64,000 nucleotides of DNA from Congeria kusceri (Eukaryota; Mollusca; Bivalvia; Myida; Dreissenidae): assembly GCA_027627225.1 (NCBI GenBank), contig CM051038.1:38606341-38670340 (forward strand). The letters run 5' to 3'. How positions within the stretch are numbered: position 1 is the first letter of the stretch; each line of letters begins with the position of its first letter. Shown one piece after another: positions 1 to 13,889 of the stretch. A program made the translations under genes and the position numbers. The notes under the pieces were generated by a model, which made no database searches, was not told the origin of the DNA, and worked only from the letters and a program-made list of their open reading frames with translations.

Positions 1-660
1 AACTCCCGGACTATACATATATATATTTTTGGTCGCCAACAGGTTTTCTACGCTGTCAGCGTTTTGATTATTGTCTGCGGGTATGCAGTGATCAGCTACA
101 GCTAGATCCGTATCAAAGATATATAATACTTTTTAGCACGTCGTTATCATCATTATCATCATCATCATCGTCGTCGTCGTCGTTGTGTCTTCGAATGCAC
201 TTTGTATCACATAATATAATGATACTTCACCGTATTGTGTTCGAAAGACGTGTTAATTCATCTGTATGTCATGCACCTGCTTTGGCAATAAATTGCCATG
301 GTTTGATGTGCCTGTCCACTAAATACGTATTTGACATTCAATGTTATCGATCAGTAACATTTTTAACATGAAAAATCCGTAGCTGACTACTTTCAAACAC
401 ACACGCATCAAGATTTTTTTTGTATTATTAAATAACCGAAGAATAATGAATGTCATTAAATGACTCACACGTTCACAGCCATGTACATCAATTGTCTTTG
501 TTTTGTCTTTTTTTTTACCGAAACGAACTAACGAACAGACAGACGAACATGTTTTACACGAAATATCGTGAAAGATACTCGTATGATTGCGTTGTGAACT
601 ATTAAGCATACTATAAATAGATGGTAACGTGACTGCGTTATTAAAGACCGGTGTGTACAC
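1..660. other. No gene seen
   Basis: AT-rich sequence with the small ATC/GTC repeat only. Short open frames (183-371 plus, 660-319 minus) show no domain and are probably chance. Confidence 0.5.
141..185. repeat. ATC/GTC trinucleotide repeat
   Basis: A short run of tcatcatcatcatcgtcgtc type near the left edge. Confidence 0.85.
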
Positions 661-666
661 AACGGG

Positions 667-990
667 GCACTCCGGTAAATTTTTCGGCTACATAAAAGTA
701 AATAGCAAAAGTAGCTGTGTCATTAGTTTAAAGTTATTTTTTATAAATTGACCTTCTTACAAACTGTAATTGTAATAAATCACATGATATACACATTATA
801 ATACATATAACATAGATTATCTTAAATAATTAAAATGTAAGAAAACGGGTGTGAAATTTTGCTGTATTAAAGGACCCTTTCTGGTTTCGATTGACTGACT
901 AATAGCCTGCAATGAAAAGAAGTAGTTTTCCGCGATACCTTTTTTGGACATTACCCTCTCAAAAGACCGTTGGCTTCCGCCAATAGTCAA
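667..990 (+). repeat. Dispersed repeat, copy A
   Basis: About 320 bases colinear with 60008-60326 in the same orientation. Shared words: ccctttctggtttcgatt, actgactaatagcctgcaa, ctctcaaaagaccgttggct and tccgccaa. Confidence 0.85.
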
Positions 991-999
991 AAAAGGGGG

Positions 1000-2345
1000 T
1001 CATAACAGCACGATCAAAAGTTTACGCCCCCACCCCTAACCCAAAATCCTGCTGTTAGTTAATTCCAAAAAAGGATAATGAATGCTTGTTTATTTTTAAT
1101 GCAAATATTCATTACTCACCATTAGTAGTATATTCAATTTTTACGCAAATATCGTATATAGTGTAAAATTGTATCATTTTGTCCCAATCACTTATTGTTT
1201 AAAGCTTCAGACACGATTCTGATGCTGATCAATAATATTCTGTCAATGAAGAATAATTTTGCTTAAAATGTACAAAAAGTAACGGACATGTCTTAAATAT
1301 TACACATTTCATAAACCCACAAAATGTTCAGTGAATAATTACATACTTATTATCTAATGAACTTGAATGTAACACTTTCTTGAAAAGCAATGTGTATTTC
1401 CTCTTCTATCGTGTCATATATTTACAGAGAACATAATACAATGGCGTGTTAGTCTTATAACATAACTTAGCAACTAGCAACATTTCAGTATTAATAGTTC
1501 AGGTTAATAGTTCAATTATCTAAACAGAATTAACATGTCAAGGACCAGTTTTATATGATAAATTGACATGTACATTTTAGATAAAGTGGACAATAAATAA
1601 TTGTAACAATAATATCAGAAGTCCAAACATTTCACTATTGGTGAAAAACATTTTTTTTTTCTTGTACAAAATGAAAGATCCGTAACAAAAACAGCACAAT
1701 ATTTTATTAACTAATTTGTAATCATGTTTTGTCATGCTTTGTCAGCATAGTGTACTGACACAATAATTGTATGTGTATTTATGCAATAAATTTGATTAAG
1801 ATACTTAATAAAAATAGTGTTTGTTGTTAACAAATACAAATACTTTTGATAACGAACATTTCAGTTACTCATCCAAGAGTTCCTCAATCTTCTCTCTCTC
1901 TTCTCTTGAAATCGTAGTAGTTTGGCAGAACCTACAGTGGACCGTGCAATGACTTATATACAAAATGTTTTTGGGTTTTCTTGTTCTCAGGACCATATCA
2001 TAACAGAATCTAGATGATGACCCCTTGTTATCCTTGAGCAACTCTCACAATTCAATATGGCGTCTAATATGGCCGCCAAAAGTAGTGTGTGGTCTAAAAT
2101 TTGCTTTTGTAATTGATTTAATAATGATTTTCTTGTTGAAAACGATTATTTGTTATTATTCTCTCAATATATTAACAAATCAATCCAAATTAAACACATG
2201 GTATCACTTTTTTTGTTATTTATCATAAATAAAGGGAAGCAGAACATTTCACAAAAATAATACATTTGTATGAAAAATTCATTGTTATCTCTTTCAAACA
2301 ATTTTTGAAATTTATAAATGTATTTCACATATTTATGTTTAAGTT
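1000..2345. other. No gene seen
   Basis: AT-rich, with no exon-like GC shift, tRNA or clear repeat. Confidence 0.5.
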
Positions 2346-2349
2346 TATC

Positions 2350-4360
2350 AGAGCACGTTCTGCTGGGTGATCTCTTGGTATACGAGGACACCAGAGTTAT
2401 TGCCCCTTTTTCACGATAAAACCTGCAAAATGGTCTTTGTGATCTTGACCAAACTTGCACAGCTTGTGTAAGAGCAGAGGATTTCAAAATAATAAGCAAA
2501 TGGCATAGATTTAATTACAAACACCAGAATTATCGCCCCTTGTTTGTGAGAAAAAATGAAAAAAAAGAGAAGATACTTCATTTTTTGTCAGCTCACCTGA
2601 AAGTTCATATTTGTTGAACTACAGGAGTACTGTCCTGAAACATCCATAATGCGCCAACAATTGTGCGCCAGTATGCGATATATACCTCACTTTTCATTCA
2701 GTGTTTAACAAACTTGCAGTGTGTGTATGACCATAAATGCTCGTTTGATAATGGGTCAGATCGGACCAGGTACACTAGAGCTATTGACCCTTTTAATGAG
2801 AAAACACTACAAATTGCACTTAGTGCAACAAACTTCATTTTTCATCTGAACTTTACCAAACTTGCACAGCCTGTGTACGATTAGAGGATTTCAAAGTAAT
2901 CCAAAAAATGACATAGATGTGAGTACAAACACTAGAGTTATTGCCCCTTGTTGGAGAAAAGAAAAATAATAAACATGGACAATGTGGAGGATAGATAATT
3001 TATTTGTTGTCTAATTTTGACCAAATTACACTGTTCGTGTACGACCATAAGGTCTCAGTCAATGCCCATTATGGGCCAGATCGCACTAGAGTTGTTACCC
3101 CTTATGCGTGAAAAAATCCATAATTAGTTTTGTCAGTAATTGGCTTTCTGTCTCCATAGAGAATTTACTTTTAATTCCTTGTTGACTACACTTATACCGT
3201 CTGTGTATGACAATAAGATCTCACCTAGCTGCATTGATGTGCCCGATAGTACCATCAACACTACAATTATTTCCACTTTGTTTTGAAAACATTAGCATAA
3301 ATGGACTTAGTGTAACATAGAAACTTCATCATCCATTTAATCTTGATCCAACTTGCTTGTGCATGGCCATGAGATGTCATTATAAACCAAAGAATTTCCC
3401 AGATTGGACAATAAATAACAGAGTTAAGGGCACTTGTTTGTGAAAAAAAGCAAAAAAATGGACTATGTCCAGGATAGAGACTTCATTTTTCACTAGTGAT
3501 GGCAACAAATAGTAGTTCAGTAACCGGTTAATTGGTTTTGGTATTTGAGCTGCTAACTGGTAAGCTAAATATCATTCATTAGACCTAAAATACAATTAAA
3601 ACGCGAATACTTCCAGTACAATAATTTGTTTGGTTGACTAGTCCTTATCGATGATAAACGTAACACTGACAGGTGTCTTGATTGCTGTTACTTGCGACTG
3701 TTTAAAAATTATTGTGTAAAAATAAGGAACAAAACACCGTAAATCAAAATCAGATGGATGTTTTAACCTTATGTAATTGTAGCGATAGGATGAACCTCTG
3801 TGTTATGTAAGTGTGCTTGGGCATGTTAAGTAAGCTTGAGTCCTGTTCCCTACAGTTTGGACCCATAAATGCATCTGTATTGCACCTATCAATTGCTAGG
3901 TGATTAACAGATGTAGGCCGGACAGGCATCTGAATATCGCCTGTCGATTGCCAGGTTAACTACATGAGAAGGCATGACAGACATCTGTATTATTCCAATC
4001 GATTGCCAGGTCAACAACAGTAAGATATATGTCTGATGTGGGTCTGTTTGTTGGCAATGACATTCTGATGTCAGAGCTGGTCTCTGTTATTACCTGTACT
4101 CAGGTGAGCGCTTTTGGCCATCATGACCCTCTTGTTTAATCCTGACCAAACTTGCACTGTTTGTGTATGACCAAAAGGTCTCAGTCAATGTTAAGAATGG
4201 GCCAGATCGGACAAGAAAGACCAGAGTTATTGAACCTTATTTTATAACAAAAACACTACATTCTTGATGTGTTTTCACTTGGGATAGCAACAAATAGTAT
4301 TTCTGTCACCGGTTGTTTGTTTACGGTATTTGAGCTGTTAACCGGTAAACTATATATGTG
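2350..4360. repeat. Diverged interspersed/tandem molluscan repeat block
   Basis: Blocks with cttgcacagc-tgtgta and gaggatttcaaa recur at about 2455 and 2862. ggtctcagtcaatg with gggccagatcg recurs near 3050 and 4170. A block with ggcaacaaatagta and gtatttgagctg recurs at about 3495 and 4280. Between them, 3840-4030 holds three ~65-bp units with attgccaggt. No gene is visible. Confidence 0.6.
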
Positions 4361-4699
4361 AGTGCCGTTGTCATAAAGATACGCCCGTCAAAAAAGCTTT
4401 TTTTGAGGTAAAGATTCAATTACTACAACGAAACAAATAACAAATTAATAAGGTAGAGATATGGTATGTGTGCATCTAATTCATCTCCATAGCCCCCCTC
4501 TATATATGTGGTGAGTTGAAATATCAAAACGATTCCATGTATATTCTTAAATCTATATCAAGACAACAAAATAATCAAGGTGGGTAATGAAAACTTTGGT
4601 AATTATGAGTTATAGTTCGTGTATGCTTCACTTGCCGATCTCATGCTGGCGATAATTTCTTCAGTCTTATTTAATAATCCCTGTATGCATTACAATATT

Positions 4700-5925
4700 A
4701 TGCTCTGGGCAAATATTTGACATTTGACCTTAAAACGTGACATTGACCTTGGACCTAGGGACCTGGTGCTTGGACGTGACATATTACATCATGATGGTGA
4801 TCATTAATAACAACTTACACTGTATTTGGAAATCCATCCATGGGTGACAAAATTATGTTCTTGACATTCATTTGACCTTGAATTATGACCTTGATTATGA
4901 CCCTAGGGATGTGGTTCTTGCAATGCGACATACCGTCTCATGAGTTTGCCTGTTACTCAATAATAACATGAACTAACTTCTGGCAAGTTATTTAAAACCC
5001 TTTCATGCTTGACAAAATTATGCTCTGGACAAAATTTATGGATTATTTATTCTATTTGACCTCAAAGCGTGACCCTGACCTTGGATCTAGGGACCTGGTT
5101 CTTATACGCGACCCAACTTCTCATGATGGTACATCCATGCATGAAAATATTAGGTTTATATAGTTGACTTCGAAATTGGTTCTTGTGCATGACACAATGT
5201 TTCATAAACCTTATCACTTCTGGAATGTTTTTTTAATCCTTCCGTGATGGACTAATATAATTATGATCCAATATTATTGTTTTTGACCTTTAACCTTGAT
5301 ATTCGACATAGGGACCCGGTTTTGCATGTGAGACACCGTCTTACAATGCTTACCACTTCTGCCAAGACAAAAATCCATCCATGCTGGACAAAGATATGCT
5401 CCGGACAAAGTATTCAGGGTTGATTTCTTATATTTGACCTTTGGCCTTGAATTATGACCTAAACCTTACACCTAGGGACCTGGTTTTTGCGCGTGACACT
5501 CCCTCTCACCATGCTTGTCACTTCTGCCAAGATATTCGAAAATCCATCCATGCTGAACAAATATATGCCTCGGACAAAGCGTTCAGTATTAATTTCTTAT
5601 ATTTTATATTTGACCGTAAATTGTGACCTTGGCATTGGACCTAAGGACCTTGTTCTTGCGTGCTACACTCCATCTCACCATGCTTTTCAATTTTGCTAAG
5701 TTATTCGAAAATCCATCTCTGCTGGACAAAGTTATATGCCCGGGTAAAATGTTAAGGGTTGATTTCTTATATTTGACCCTTGACCTTACATTGTGACCTT
5801 GACATTACACCTAGGGTTCTGGTTCTTGCGCGTGACACTTTTTCTTAACATGCTTGTCACTTCTGCCAAGTTATTTGAAAATCCATCCATGCTGGACAAA
5901 GTTATGCTGCAGAAAGTAATACCGA
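4700..5925. repeat. Tandem repeat of ~180-bp units
   Basis: Repeated words: tgaccttgaattatgacctt, ctagggacctggttcttgcg, gtgacac, cacttctgccaag and aaaatccatccatgctggac. Small open frames at 5441-5699 are readings of this repeat. Confidence 0.8.
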
Positions 5926-5929
5926 TTGG

Positions 5930-6625
5930 TTGAAACTATTGTTGCAATGGCGACAGTAACGAACATGTCAATTCAATATTAATCAGATCACAAACAATCA
6001 ACATCAAGTCAATGTGTGCTTATTAATTGTATATATCTTTAGACCACACTTCAATGATTATTCAAAACTCTTGATAATAACATGGAGTGCTTTTAGGCAC
6101 TTGAAATCTTTTGACGACAACGATTGCACACAGTAATTGAAAATAGGTGTGTAGAACTTGCACTTGGTAAACGGATGCGAAAAGTTTATTGTTTTTTGTT
6201 CAGCTTTCCTTGCATTGTCTTGGGATATAATCGTTGTAATGCTGCAATACTGTATCGGTCTCACAGAGAAATCTTGTTATTAAAATTGCCCTAAAGTGGG
6301 TGTTTCGGTGTTTGTTACTAGAAACGAATGCAAGTATAGAACATTTGAATTGTATTAGAAATAATGACACCGGATATCGCACGATGAATTTAGACAAGCT
6401 TCTACGTGCGCTTGGTGTTTCATTGATATATGTACCCCGGTATTTCTATGAAGCTAAATCTATATTTGAAGGTTTCAAATAATAATTGTATGTCCAACCC
6501 CTGCAGCGCCCACAAAATATTATTTAGATTTGTTGTGTCAGTGTGTCTGAACACCTCTAAGTCCGTCCGTATGTAGGTTGGATTTTTTTGGTCAGGGGTA
6601 TTACTGCTACTACTTAAACAACGAG
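5930..6625. other. No gene seen
   Basis: Open frames at 6264-6058 and 6397-6200 (minus) are short and low-complexity. The 207-codon minus frame 7043-6420 is a reading through the CTA repeat. Confidence 0.45.
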
Positions 6626-6627
6626 CG

Positions 6628-6889
<262 letters not shown>

Positions 6890-6899
6890 TGCTGTCGGA

Positions 6900-7770
6900 T
6901 CGTATTCGGGAGAATCGGGACGCTGTCGGAACTCTGTCGAAACGCTGTCTGGACGGTGTCGGGACAAATTCGATCTTATGATCCAAAATTGAATTTCGAG
7001 CCCAGAATCTTAGATTAGTGTCCCGACTTTTGACATATTTCACTTGGGACGCTGTCGGCTTAAGAATAGCAGTAACAGTCGAGAATGTGTGACAGAGGCT
7101 TTATTTTATAGTCATGTTTAAAAATACTTGGAAAATTCAGAAACCATCAAAAGAGACGATCAGCTTGATGTATAGGAGCTAATCATTTATGTACAAAACT
7201 CACCGAGCTACAAAGTTCATATGAACTCATAATGTGATTAGCATATTATACAAAATTATTGTGTAATGTCTGTTTAATATTAATTTTTTTGTTTAATACT
7301 GTACGTTAGTCTTAATTATCTTAATATGAATGAGAATAATTATGAAATGAAGAGTAATTCAAATTGTAAATGTTTTCATGTAAATATTTTATATAAATTT
7401 GTGTATGTTGCAGTTTTATGGAAAATGAATTAAACGTTCTAGTCAAATAAAACTATAATTAAATAAATGCATTGTTTTGTATTCGAATTGCACGTCTGAA
7501 TCCCTTGCATTTGAACCGTCCTATGGAGCATTTTTCACATACTTTTATAATCACAAAAATCGTTATCAGCACACCGATTCACGCGGTTAATTTATGGACT
7601 TAACAAATGCATTATATAATATTCTAACATGATACTCGCTAATTTTTCTACATACAAAGAACAAAATTATCGTAGTTAAACTACCCATAAGCAACGCAAA
7701 AAAGAAGTACCGATTCTGAGCGGAGCACAGTAAACAGTAAATCCAATTACAATTGCAAAAATATATGTTG
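6900..7770. other. No gene seen
   Basis: AT-rich. After the CTA tract come several gacgctgtcgga words (6918-7060), which look like another small repeat. Confidence 0.45.
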
Positions 7771-7791
7771 CGAAAATATATGTCAAATCAT

Positions 7792-8059
7792 ATGCCTGGC
7801 CCGGCTAGCTCAGTTGGTAGAGCGCTGGACTGTCCATCCTGGGATCGTGAGTTTGAACCCCAGACCAGGCACGTAACTTGTGTGGGGATTGGTAATGAAA
7901 TAAGTTCTACGTCCATTCTCCCCCTACCTCTGATTCAAGTAGGGCAGTTGTCAGCACTAGCATAAGTATGTGCACTTAGTACTGGTAAACCGCTTAGATC
8001 GACTAAGCTTGCCCAGGAAAATTGTGAGTAGGTTAACTGACCGCCGTGATATGACTGAA
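7792..8059 (+). mobile_element. tRNA-derived SINE, copy 1, with 14-bp target duplication
   Basis: The head (about 7797-7870) has an A box (tagctcagttggtagagcg), a B box (gtttgaaccc) and an anticodon arm like tRNA-Asp(GTC). The body then contains words shared with the copies at 32.4 kb and 58.7 kb. The direct repeat atatgtcaaatcat flanks it perfectly at 7778-7791 and 8060-8073, marking LINE-assisted retroposition. It is not a functional tRNA gene because the acceptor stem is mismatched and a SINE body follows. Confidence 0.88.
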
Positions 8060-8094
8060 ATATGTCAAATCATGTAAGATTGGACATAATTGTC

Positions 8095-8212
8095 GCATTT
8101 TCGTTGTTTATCGGCCAATAAACAACCCTTTGTCATTCTGATGCGTGGCTATAAAACAACTCGGGCTAAAGCCTTCGTGGATTAATGACTACGCATCAGA
8201 ATTCCAAAATAA
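8095..8212. mobile_element. Short palindromic element
   Basis: ttctgatgcgt...acgcatcagaa form an inverted pair around a core containing cgtggattaatga. A related core lies at 34.9 kb. Confidence 0.4.
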
Positions 8213-8214
8213 AT

Positions 8215-9120
8215 TTAATAAAAATCGCTCATATTATAATGTTATCTAAAGAAATGTGATGCTACAGAACGAGTCGATTAAATTTAGTTTAGAATTATGT
8301 TTAACATAGTCTAAAGCATACCATTGTTCGTAATTCAACATTGTTTGAACTACAGATTTGAAGTTCATAAAATATATGATGCGATTCGTTAATAACCCGG
8401 TGCCGGCATCGTATTATCCCTTGCCTACAATAACGTTTTATTTATGCCGAAAGGAGTCCAATTTACGTTTTGACAGCTTATTTTGTTCAGCCCAGTTATT
8501 TCAGTAAAAAATTATCTACTTAAGAAAAAAAATTCACAGACAGTATAAAGGTTCCATATCTACGATCGTCCAGCAAATGTGACACATGATGTTACCGTTG
8601 ACGCAGTTCAGCGTAATTTATTTGACTCATTTTAAACTATCATTTTATTTTCTTGTAAAAGAACTGGAAAATATGGCACTTAAATGTCTCAGATGTTCCG
8701 TGATAATGTGATTTATTATAGAAACAACGTATGTATTAATAAAACTATGAGATTATTAACGGCACTGTTGAGCGTTTAGTCGATTTCGTTCCAGCATCCC
8801 TTGCCCGTTCGCAAAGAAACCGGAGAACGCATATGTATTAGTATATAATCCCTTTTGCTTATCCCCCGTATTATACCTTTAAATTAAGAGTGTATGTACG
8901 ATCTTATAAACACGTAAGTGACATACATAAAAACATGCCGATACAGTTAATAATCATATACATGTATTTCGATTTTAACTGGAAGAACAGTCAAGAAGAA
9001 CTGTTGCTGTAAAACGCATAATAACCAAAACTAGTTTTGAATGTACAGTCGAAAACTCAGGTATATGCATTATGCATGCTGACTCGACAATTACACAACA
9101 CAACACATATAAACAGTGCG
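8215..9120. other. No gene seen
   Basis: AT-rich, nothing recognised. Confidence 0.45.
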
Positions 9121-9135
9121 AATGTCGACAAAAGT

Positions 9136-9398
9136 GTTGTGGCGATTCCGTGGTCTAGCTAGTCGTAACGCACTGGATTCACAACCCATGTGTCGCAAGT
9201 TCGAGCCCTCGGTACCCCCTTACATACTCGTCTTTAGCATGAGATGGTAAACAGAGGTGCAGTGTACTAGGTGTTTCATACTGTGTACTAAAAGACCCAG
9301 GGTCACCTCTGGAGTCTCCTGTATCTTGCACTATCCCCCGTAACCCAAATTACAAGTCTACTGAAGGCGATGGCCATATGGGAGAGAATCCCTGTGCA
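9136..9398 (+). mobile_element. Second tRNA-derived SINE-like element
   Basis: It starts with a tRNA-like head (A-box-like tggtctagctagtcg, B box gttcgagcc near 9200) followed by an unrelated body of ~180 bases. The flanks cgacaaaagtgt (9124-9135) and cgacgaaaatgt (9399-9410) look like a target duplication with two differences. It is a different family from the Asp-like SINE. Confidence 0.6.
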
Positions 9399-9484
9399 CT
9401 CGACGAAAATGTACGACCACACTCACAAAATTGTTCTTAATTATGTCGATTTTTGAGTGTTTTCTGTGTTCGGTTTATGTTTTC

Positions 9485-9700
9485 ATGCATCCGGCATCTT
9501 GATGCGGGAGGTATATAGTGATGAATGTCCTGTCCGTCCGTGATTCCGTACGAGGTTAACTAGATTTTACCGATTTATCTACAATCAACACCGCTTACTA
9601 CAACATGTGGATACTTACACAGTTGTTGCTTATGACTATACATAATGCACCCATATCATCGAAACGCACTTTGACCTCGACCTTGACATAATTTGGACAA
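9485..9700 (+). repeat. Stem-loop-headed repeat
   Basis: ccggcatcttgatgcggg (9491-9508) then gtcctgtccgtccgtg. Words such as tttgacctcgaccttgac follow. It is the mirror image of the end at 44.53 kb. Confidence 0.55.
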
Positions 9701-11585
9701 TTCAAATGGGCTGTCCTGGACTATCTGGGGGCATGTGAGTTTATGAAACACCGCGTCTCGTTTTCTATCTGATTTCAAGTTATGTTGTCACTTTCTTGTG
9801 CTTTTTGGAAAATAATTGATATGAAAAATCGAACATACACACTTTAACAGCAATTACTTTTGTATATATTTTTAATTGTTATTTAAGAGCTTTATGAATC
9901 ATTGAAGGGACCAGGTTATTGGAAGCTGTATAAATATATTATACACGTATTTTGAAATCATTGCCATCCAGAAAAGGAATGTTATATTTTGGAAGTAGGC
10001 CTACCAACTCGTCCATGAAGTGGAAATCCAGCAGCAACGAGTACAGTGCTTGGTCGTTCATGCGCGCTATATGACATATCGTCCTCCATTGAACATCTGG
10101 TCGTCGTCTGTATCCTGAGATCATATTTCAGAAACATCTTAAGTTGATATTAAAACATTTTCACTTAAGGCAATTTAAAAAATGTGAATCCCATTTCCGT
10201 TAAGTAAACAATAATTTATAATAAGCACAGTGTCTTTTATGCATGCAATAAAATGCTAATGAATAATGGAGATTTTATGGTAAATTATAAGATTTTACTA
10301 ATGATGTTTCTGAAAATGGCCCCAAAGTTGTTTTCATTTACACCACAAACAACTATGATATTCTGAAAGCAATGGCAAAACTGTGCGGAAGAGATTCCAA
10401 ATCACCTAATAAAAATCAGTCAGCGAACGTGCCCATAAATCAAGTGTACATGTAAATATACATATTTATATCCTTATTCCGCCATGCAAGAACTGGTACA
10501 CATGAAAATATCTATGATCAGAAAAGGTACAATATAAGCGATGCTCAATAGCGAGGGAACCGGATGAATTGTTTGACATTACCTTATACGCGCCTGTATA
10601 CGTCCATGGTTTCTGTCCATTTTATGCTTCAATAAAAATGCAGCAGCTTGCTACTTCAGTCTGAATAATTTCCCAGGTACTCATTCATTTACCGGTAAGT
10701 TGTTATTTTTTTAATTGACCCTGTATATAAATCTATATGATATCCAAACTAAGTCAAAGCTATGAAATGGTCTGGAAATTGCCTTAAAGGTATGTGTTTC
10801 CCATTTTGCCAAATACTATGTTTTACTTGTCAGTTTAGTAGTTACGAAATAAATTCTGGCAAAATTTCTCTTGTCCGTACATGCTTTGGGACAAGCTGGG
10901 GTATACGGACAATTTCGATTTCGCCATGCCAGGTATATATAGAGAGAGATATCGACTACGCCACGGCACGTGTTTCCTGTACTCTCCTACGCATCCTCTG
11001 CGCCAAAGAGATGTGCTAATATAGCCTAACTGTAGATTGCGCATATACTAATCGAGTGCATGCCGCTTTTAAAAGGTGACGCGTGCTTGATTATTAACGT
11101 CAGCAAATCGAAATGCAAATCGACGAGCAAAGTGACATTTCCTTTAAAAGGGGCATATCGACTAAATGAAGACACATACTAAACCAAGATAATTTCCTAG
11201 TTTTCTCCAATGTAATCTTCGAGTAGCTATAATATATTGATGGAATCGTTAAGAATAAATAATAAAAAACAACATCTTTTGGGATACAGGGTTCTATTAG
11301 GATTCGAACTAAGAATTTCGCACATTTGAATGAAATATACCATACTTTAAACAACATTTATCAACGGCGCGCATGAGCTTAATCATACATCATGTGCATT
11401 TCATTCATATCAATTGTATTACTACGCGCCCGCGAAAAGTGTCATCGATGACCCCTGTTATTATAAGAAAATAATATGTGATTGTCAAATTTTTATAGAA
11501 ACAAAACCATCGAATTTTTCAATGTTCGATATTAATTCTGTGTAAATGATATTTATTATTGAAAATGTTACTGTCGATCTACCGG
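9700..11585. other. No gene seen
   Basis: Mostly AT-rich. 10860-11040 is less AT-rich and open on both strands (10762-11019 plus, 11044-10835 minus), but the peptides show no domain. Confidence 0.4.
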
Positions 11586-11589
11586 CGAT

Positions 11590-12330
11590 TAGCCCCTTTA
11601 GTTTTGTGAAACCATGTGGTGTTCGTACGGGTATCGTACGGCCACCGTACGGAAGCGCCGTGCGAACAGCGTAAGTCTGCATCGCGTTTTCATTATAAGC
11701 AGACACCATCTGTGTCTGAGAATATCACGCTATCCGTGCGTCGATCGTACGGCGTCCCTACTTGTTGGCGCACGGCTAACGAATTGTTATCGCACGGTCA
11801 CCGCAAGTTGTTCGCACGTCGACGCTAGACAGCAATGGCGTCTTGTTGGGAAAAAAAAACAGCAACAGTTTTCGAAAAATTCCAGCATGTTTAGGTGACA
11901 TTTACTACTTATAATTAGACATGTACGCCAGATAGATACTATGTTTAAGTATTTCAAATTAATTAAAATATGTTCACGGTAGTTGTGTAACTCTAACAAG
12001 CTTGAAATACAAAGATAATATGGAAAATGACAACATCAAGCCAAAAATATGCATATAATCTGAGTCTGTTATACGAAGCACTATCGTGTTCTCGCCGTTT
12101 TGCGACGACCGTGATGTCAGTTTCATACCAGCGGCGCCGGTACGTACACGGGGCGTACATGCTACGCAAAGACCTGGTCGAACGGCGTTAGCAAGTGCAC
12201 CGTGCTAAAACAATGAGGTGCCAGTAGGTTAATCGCATTATGTCTGCACGGTGACCGCACGGTGAGTGATTGACGCGTTCACCACACGTATTTGACAAAA
12301 AATTCGCCGTTAGCTCGCAGTACGTTCGCC
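11590..12330. other. CpG-dense stretch of unknown nature
   Basis: Unlike the AT-rich surroundings, this stretch is full of cgtacgg, gcacggt and cgcacg words (tcgtacggccaccgtacgg near 11634; cgcacggtcaccgc near 11791; gcacggtgaccgcacgg near 12247, partly an inverted match). Frames of 70-94 codons exist on both strands but show no recognisable domain. It could be a repeat element or an unmethylated regulatory island. Confidence 0.4.
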
Positions 12331-13560
12331 GAGAAATTGTTTCTTTCGTGTGCAATGCCTTTCATTGACTTGTGCACCCTCCATTCGCCTGAAGCTTCTA
12401 TAAATACCTAAATATAGATACGGCTCAGATAAATATAGAAACGGCGGTGTGAAAGCTACACAGTTTCACACAGATGCCCTTAATTAGTTTAAACCTGTTT
12501 AATGGTCGCAGTGGTGTAATGGACATGGGGATCCAAACTCGGGGAGCGTTGGAATGATCTTTCTAAAAAACAACAAAGTACTGGTTCTACCCAGGAAACG
12601 GACTCGAAAGTGTCTCAGCTTTTTTTACCCAATCCAGCTGAAATACCGTGAAAATTTTTAAACTAAATGGCCGTATGTCCTTAATTGCCATGGTAAAATA
12701 AAAGGGTTGGCTACTGGGAAAATTCATCGACCTTTTTAAATTGCTTAAAGACGGTTAAATAGGTCATGAAGATATTGTGGTTATTACAATTTTTGGATCG
12801 TAGTATACCGCAAACACGTTATACCCGAGTGGTTTAAAAACACAACAATCATAGATAATGAACAGAGTTACAATTAAACATGTTCGTAAATTGTGGATGT
12901 ATGGATTATTTGAGACCAAATTAAATAAGCATTTTCGATATGATTCAAGATCTATAATAGTAACCTAGCATGACCATGAAAACCCGCAGTCTTACTTCCG
13001 ATGAGGTTCTGGACACGTTCGAATCCGCGTCCTGTGTAGAGCCAGTTTCGGTAGTTGGTGTCTGGTGTGGAGATCGCCTGAATGTTCTGTGGGTAGGGTC
13101 GCAGGCGCAGCTACAGGATTTTGAGTTAGAGGGGCGGACATATTAAGTAACTGCCAAAAAACTTGTGTTATCTCTTACAAGAACACGTTCTTGTAACAAA
13201 ATGCACATGTTTCAGTTATTGTTAGGTTTAAAAATGCAATGTTGGCTAATTTTAGAGGGGGCGTAAGTCCCCTCTAAGTGCGCCTTTGGGTTGAATGCAC
13301 GATCCCCCACATAATTTTCTGGAAGGGTTGGAAATGGGCACTGGCCCATGAACAAATGATTTTGGGGTGATGCGAATAACCGTCTGGAACCAGGATTTAA
13401 AAAAAAGTCTTTGTTATTGGGAAAAATAGCAAATTGCCATATTGTGCTGCTAAAACTTGTTAATTGCACAGCGCATTGGGACTGAGCTGCCTTGGCGGAG
13501 GTTCACGCTCTCCTAGTGCAGTGCTGCCTTGTTGTTGTTGTGAATCGATGCACACCTAAT
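12330..13560. other. No gene seen
   Basis: gttcgaatccgcg near 13018 resembles a tRNA B box but has no matching A box or acceptor stem. gtggtgtaatggacat near 12511 is similarly isolated. They may be decayed SINE heads. Confidence 0.35.
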
Positions 13561-13561
13561 A

Positions 13562-13879
13562 AGGCGTAAACAAATAGGTTTGTTTCAGGTTACATTACCA
13601 AAAAAATTAGGGTAGGTGGGTAGGCTTTTTTTTTAAATTTAGTAAATGGTCAACTTGAAGATCCTAAAACTCAATAAATATTCAAAACATATCTGTAAAA
13701 TTCTTAAACATGTTTTAAAGTGGATTCGATAAAAACTAAGCACTTATTTAACCAAAAACATTAATTATGGAAAAAAAATAGACAAAAAAATATCTGACAA
13801 CCCCCCAAAAATGTTCTAGGGTCGGGGCATTTTTTTAGGGTAGGTCGGGTAACCTGAAACAAACCTATTTTTTACGCCT
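13562..13879. mobile_element. Small inverted-repeat DNA element (318 bp)
   Basis: The left end aggcgtaaacaaataggttt and the right end are inverted copies for at least 30 bases (continuing tgtttcaggttac). There is no coding capacity. It is consistent with a MITE-like element; superfamily not identified. Confidence 0.75.
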
Positions 13880-13889
13880 AAATATTCTT

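Noticed and set aside
7797..7870. tRNA-Asp gene at 7.8 kb (and at 32.4 kb)
   Set aside because: Each head is followed by the same SINE body and flanked by a target duplication, so these are SINEs and not tRNA genes.
13010..13040. Possible tRNA or SINE B box (gttcgaatccgcg)
   Set aside because: No A box at the right distance and no acceptor stem.
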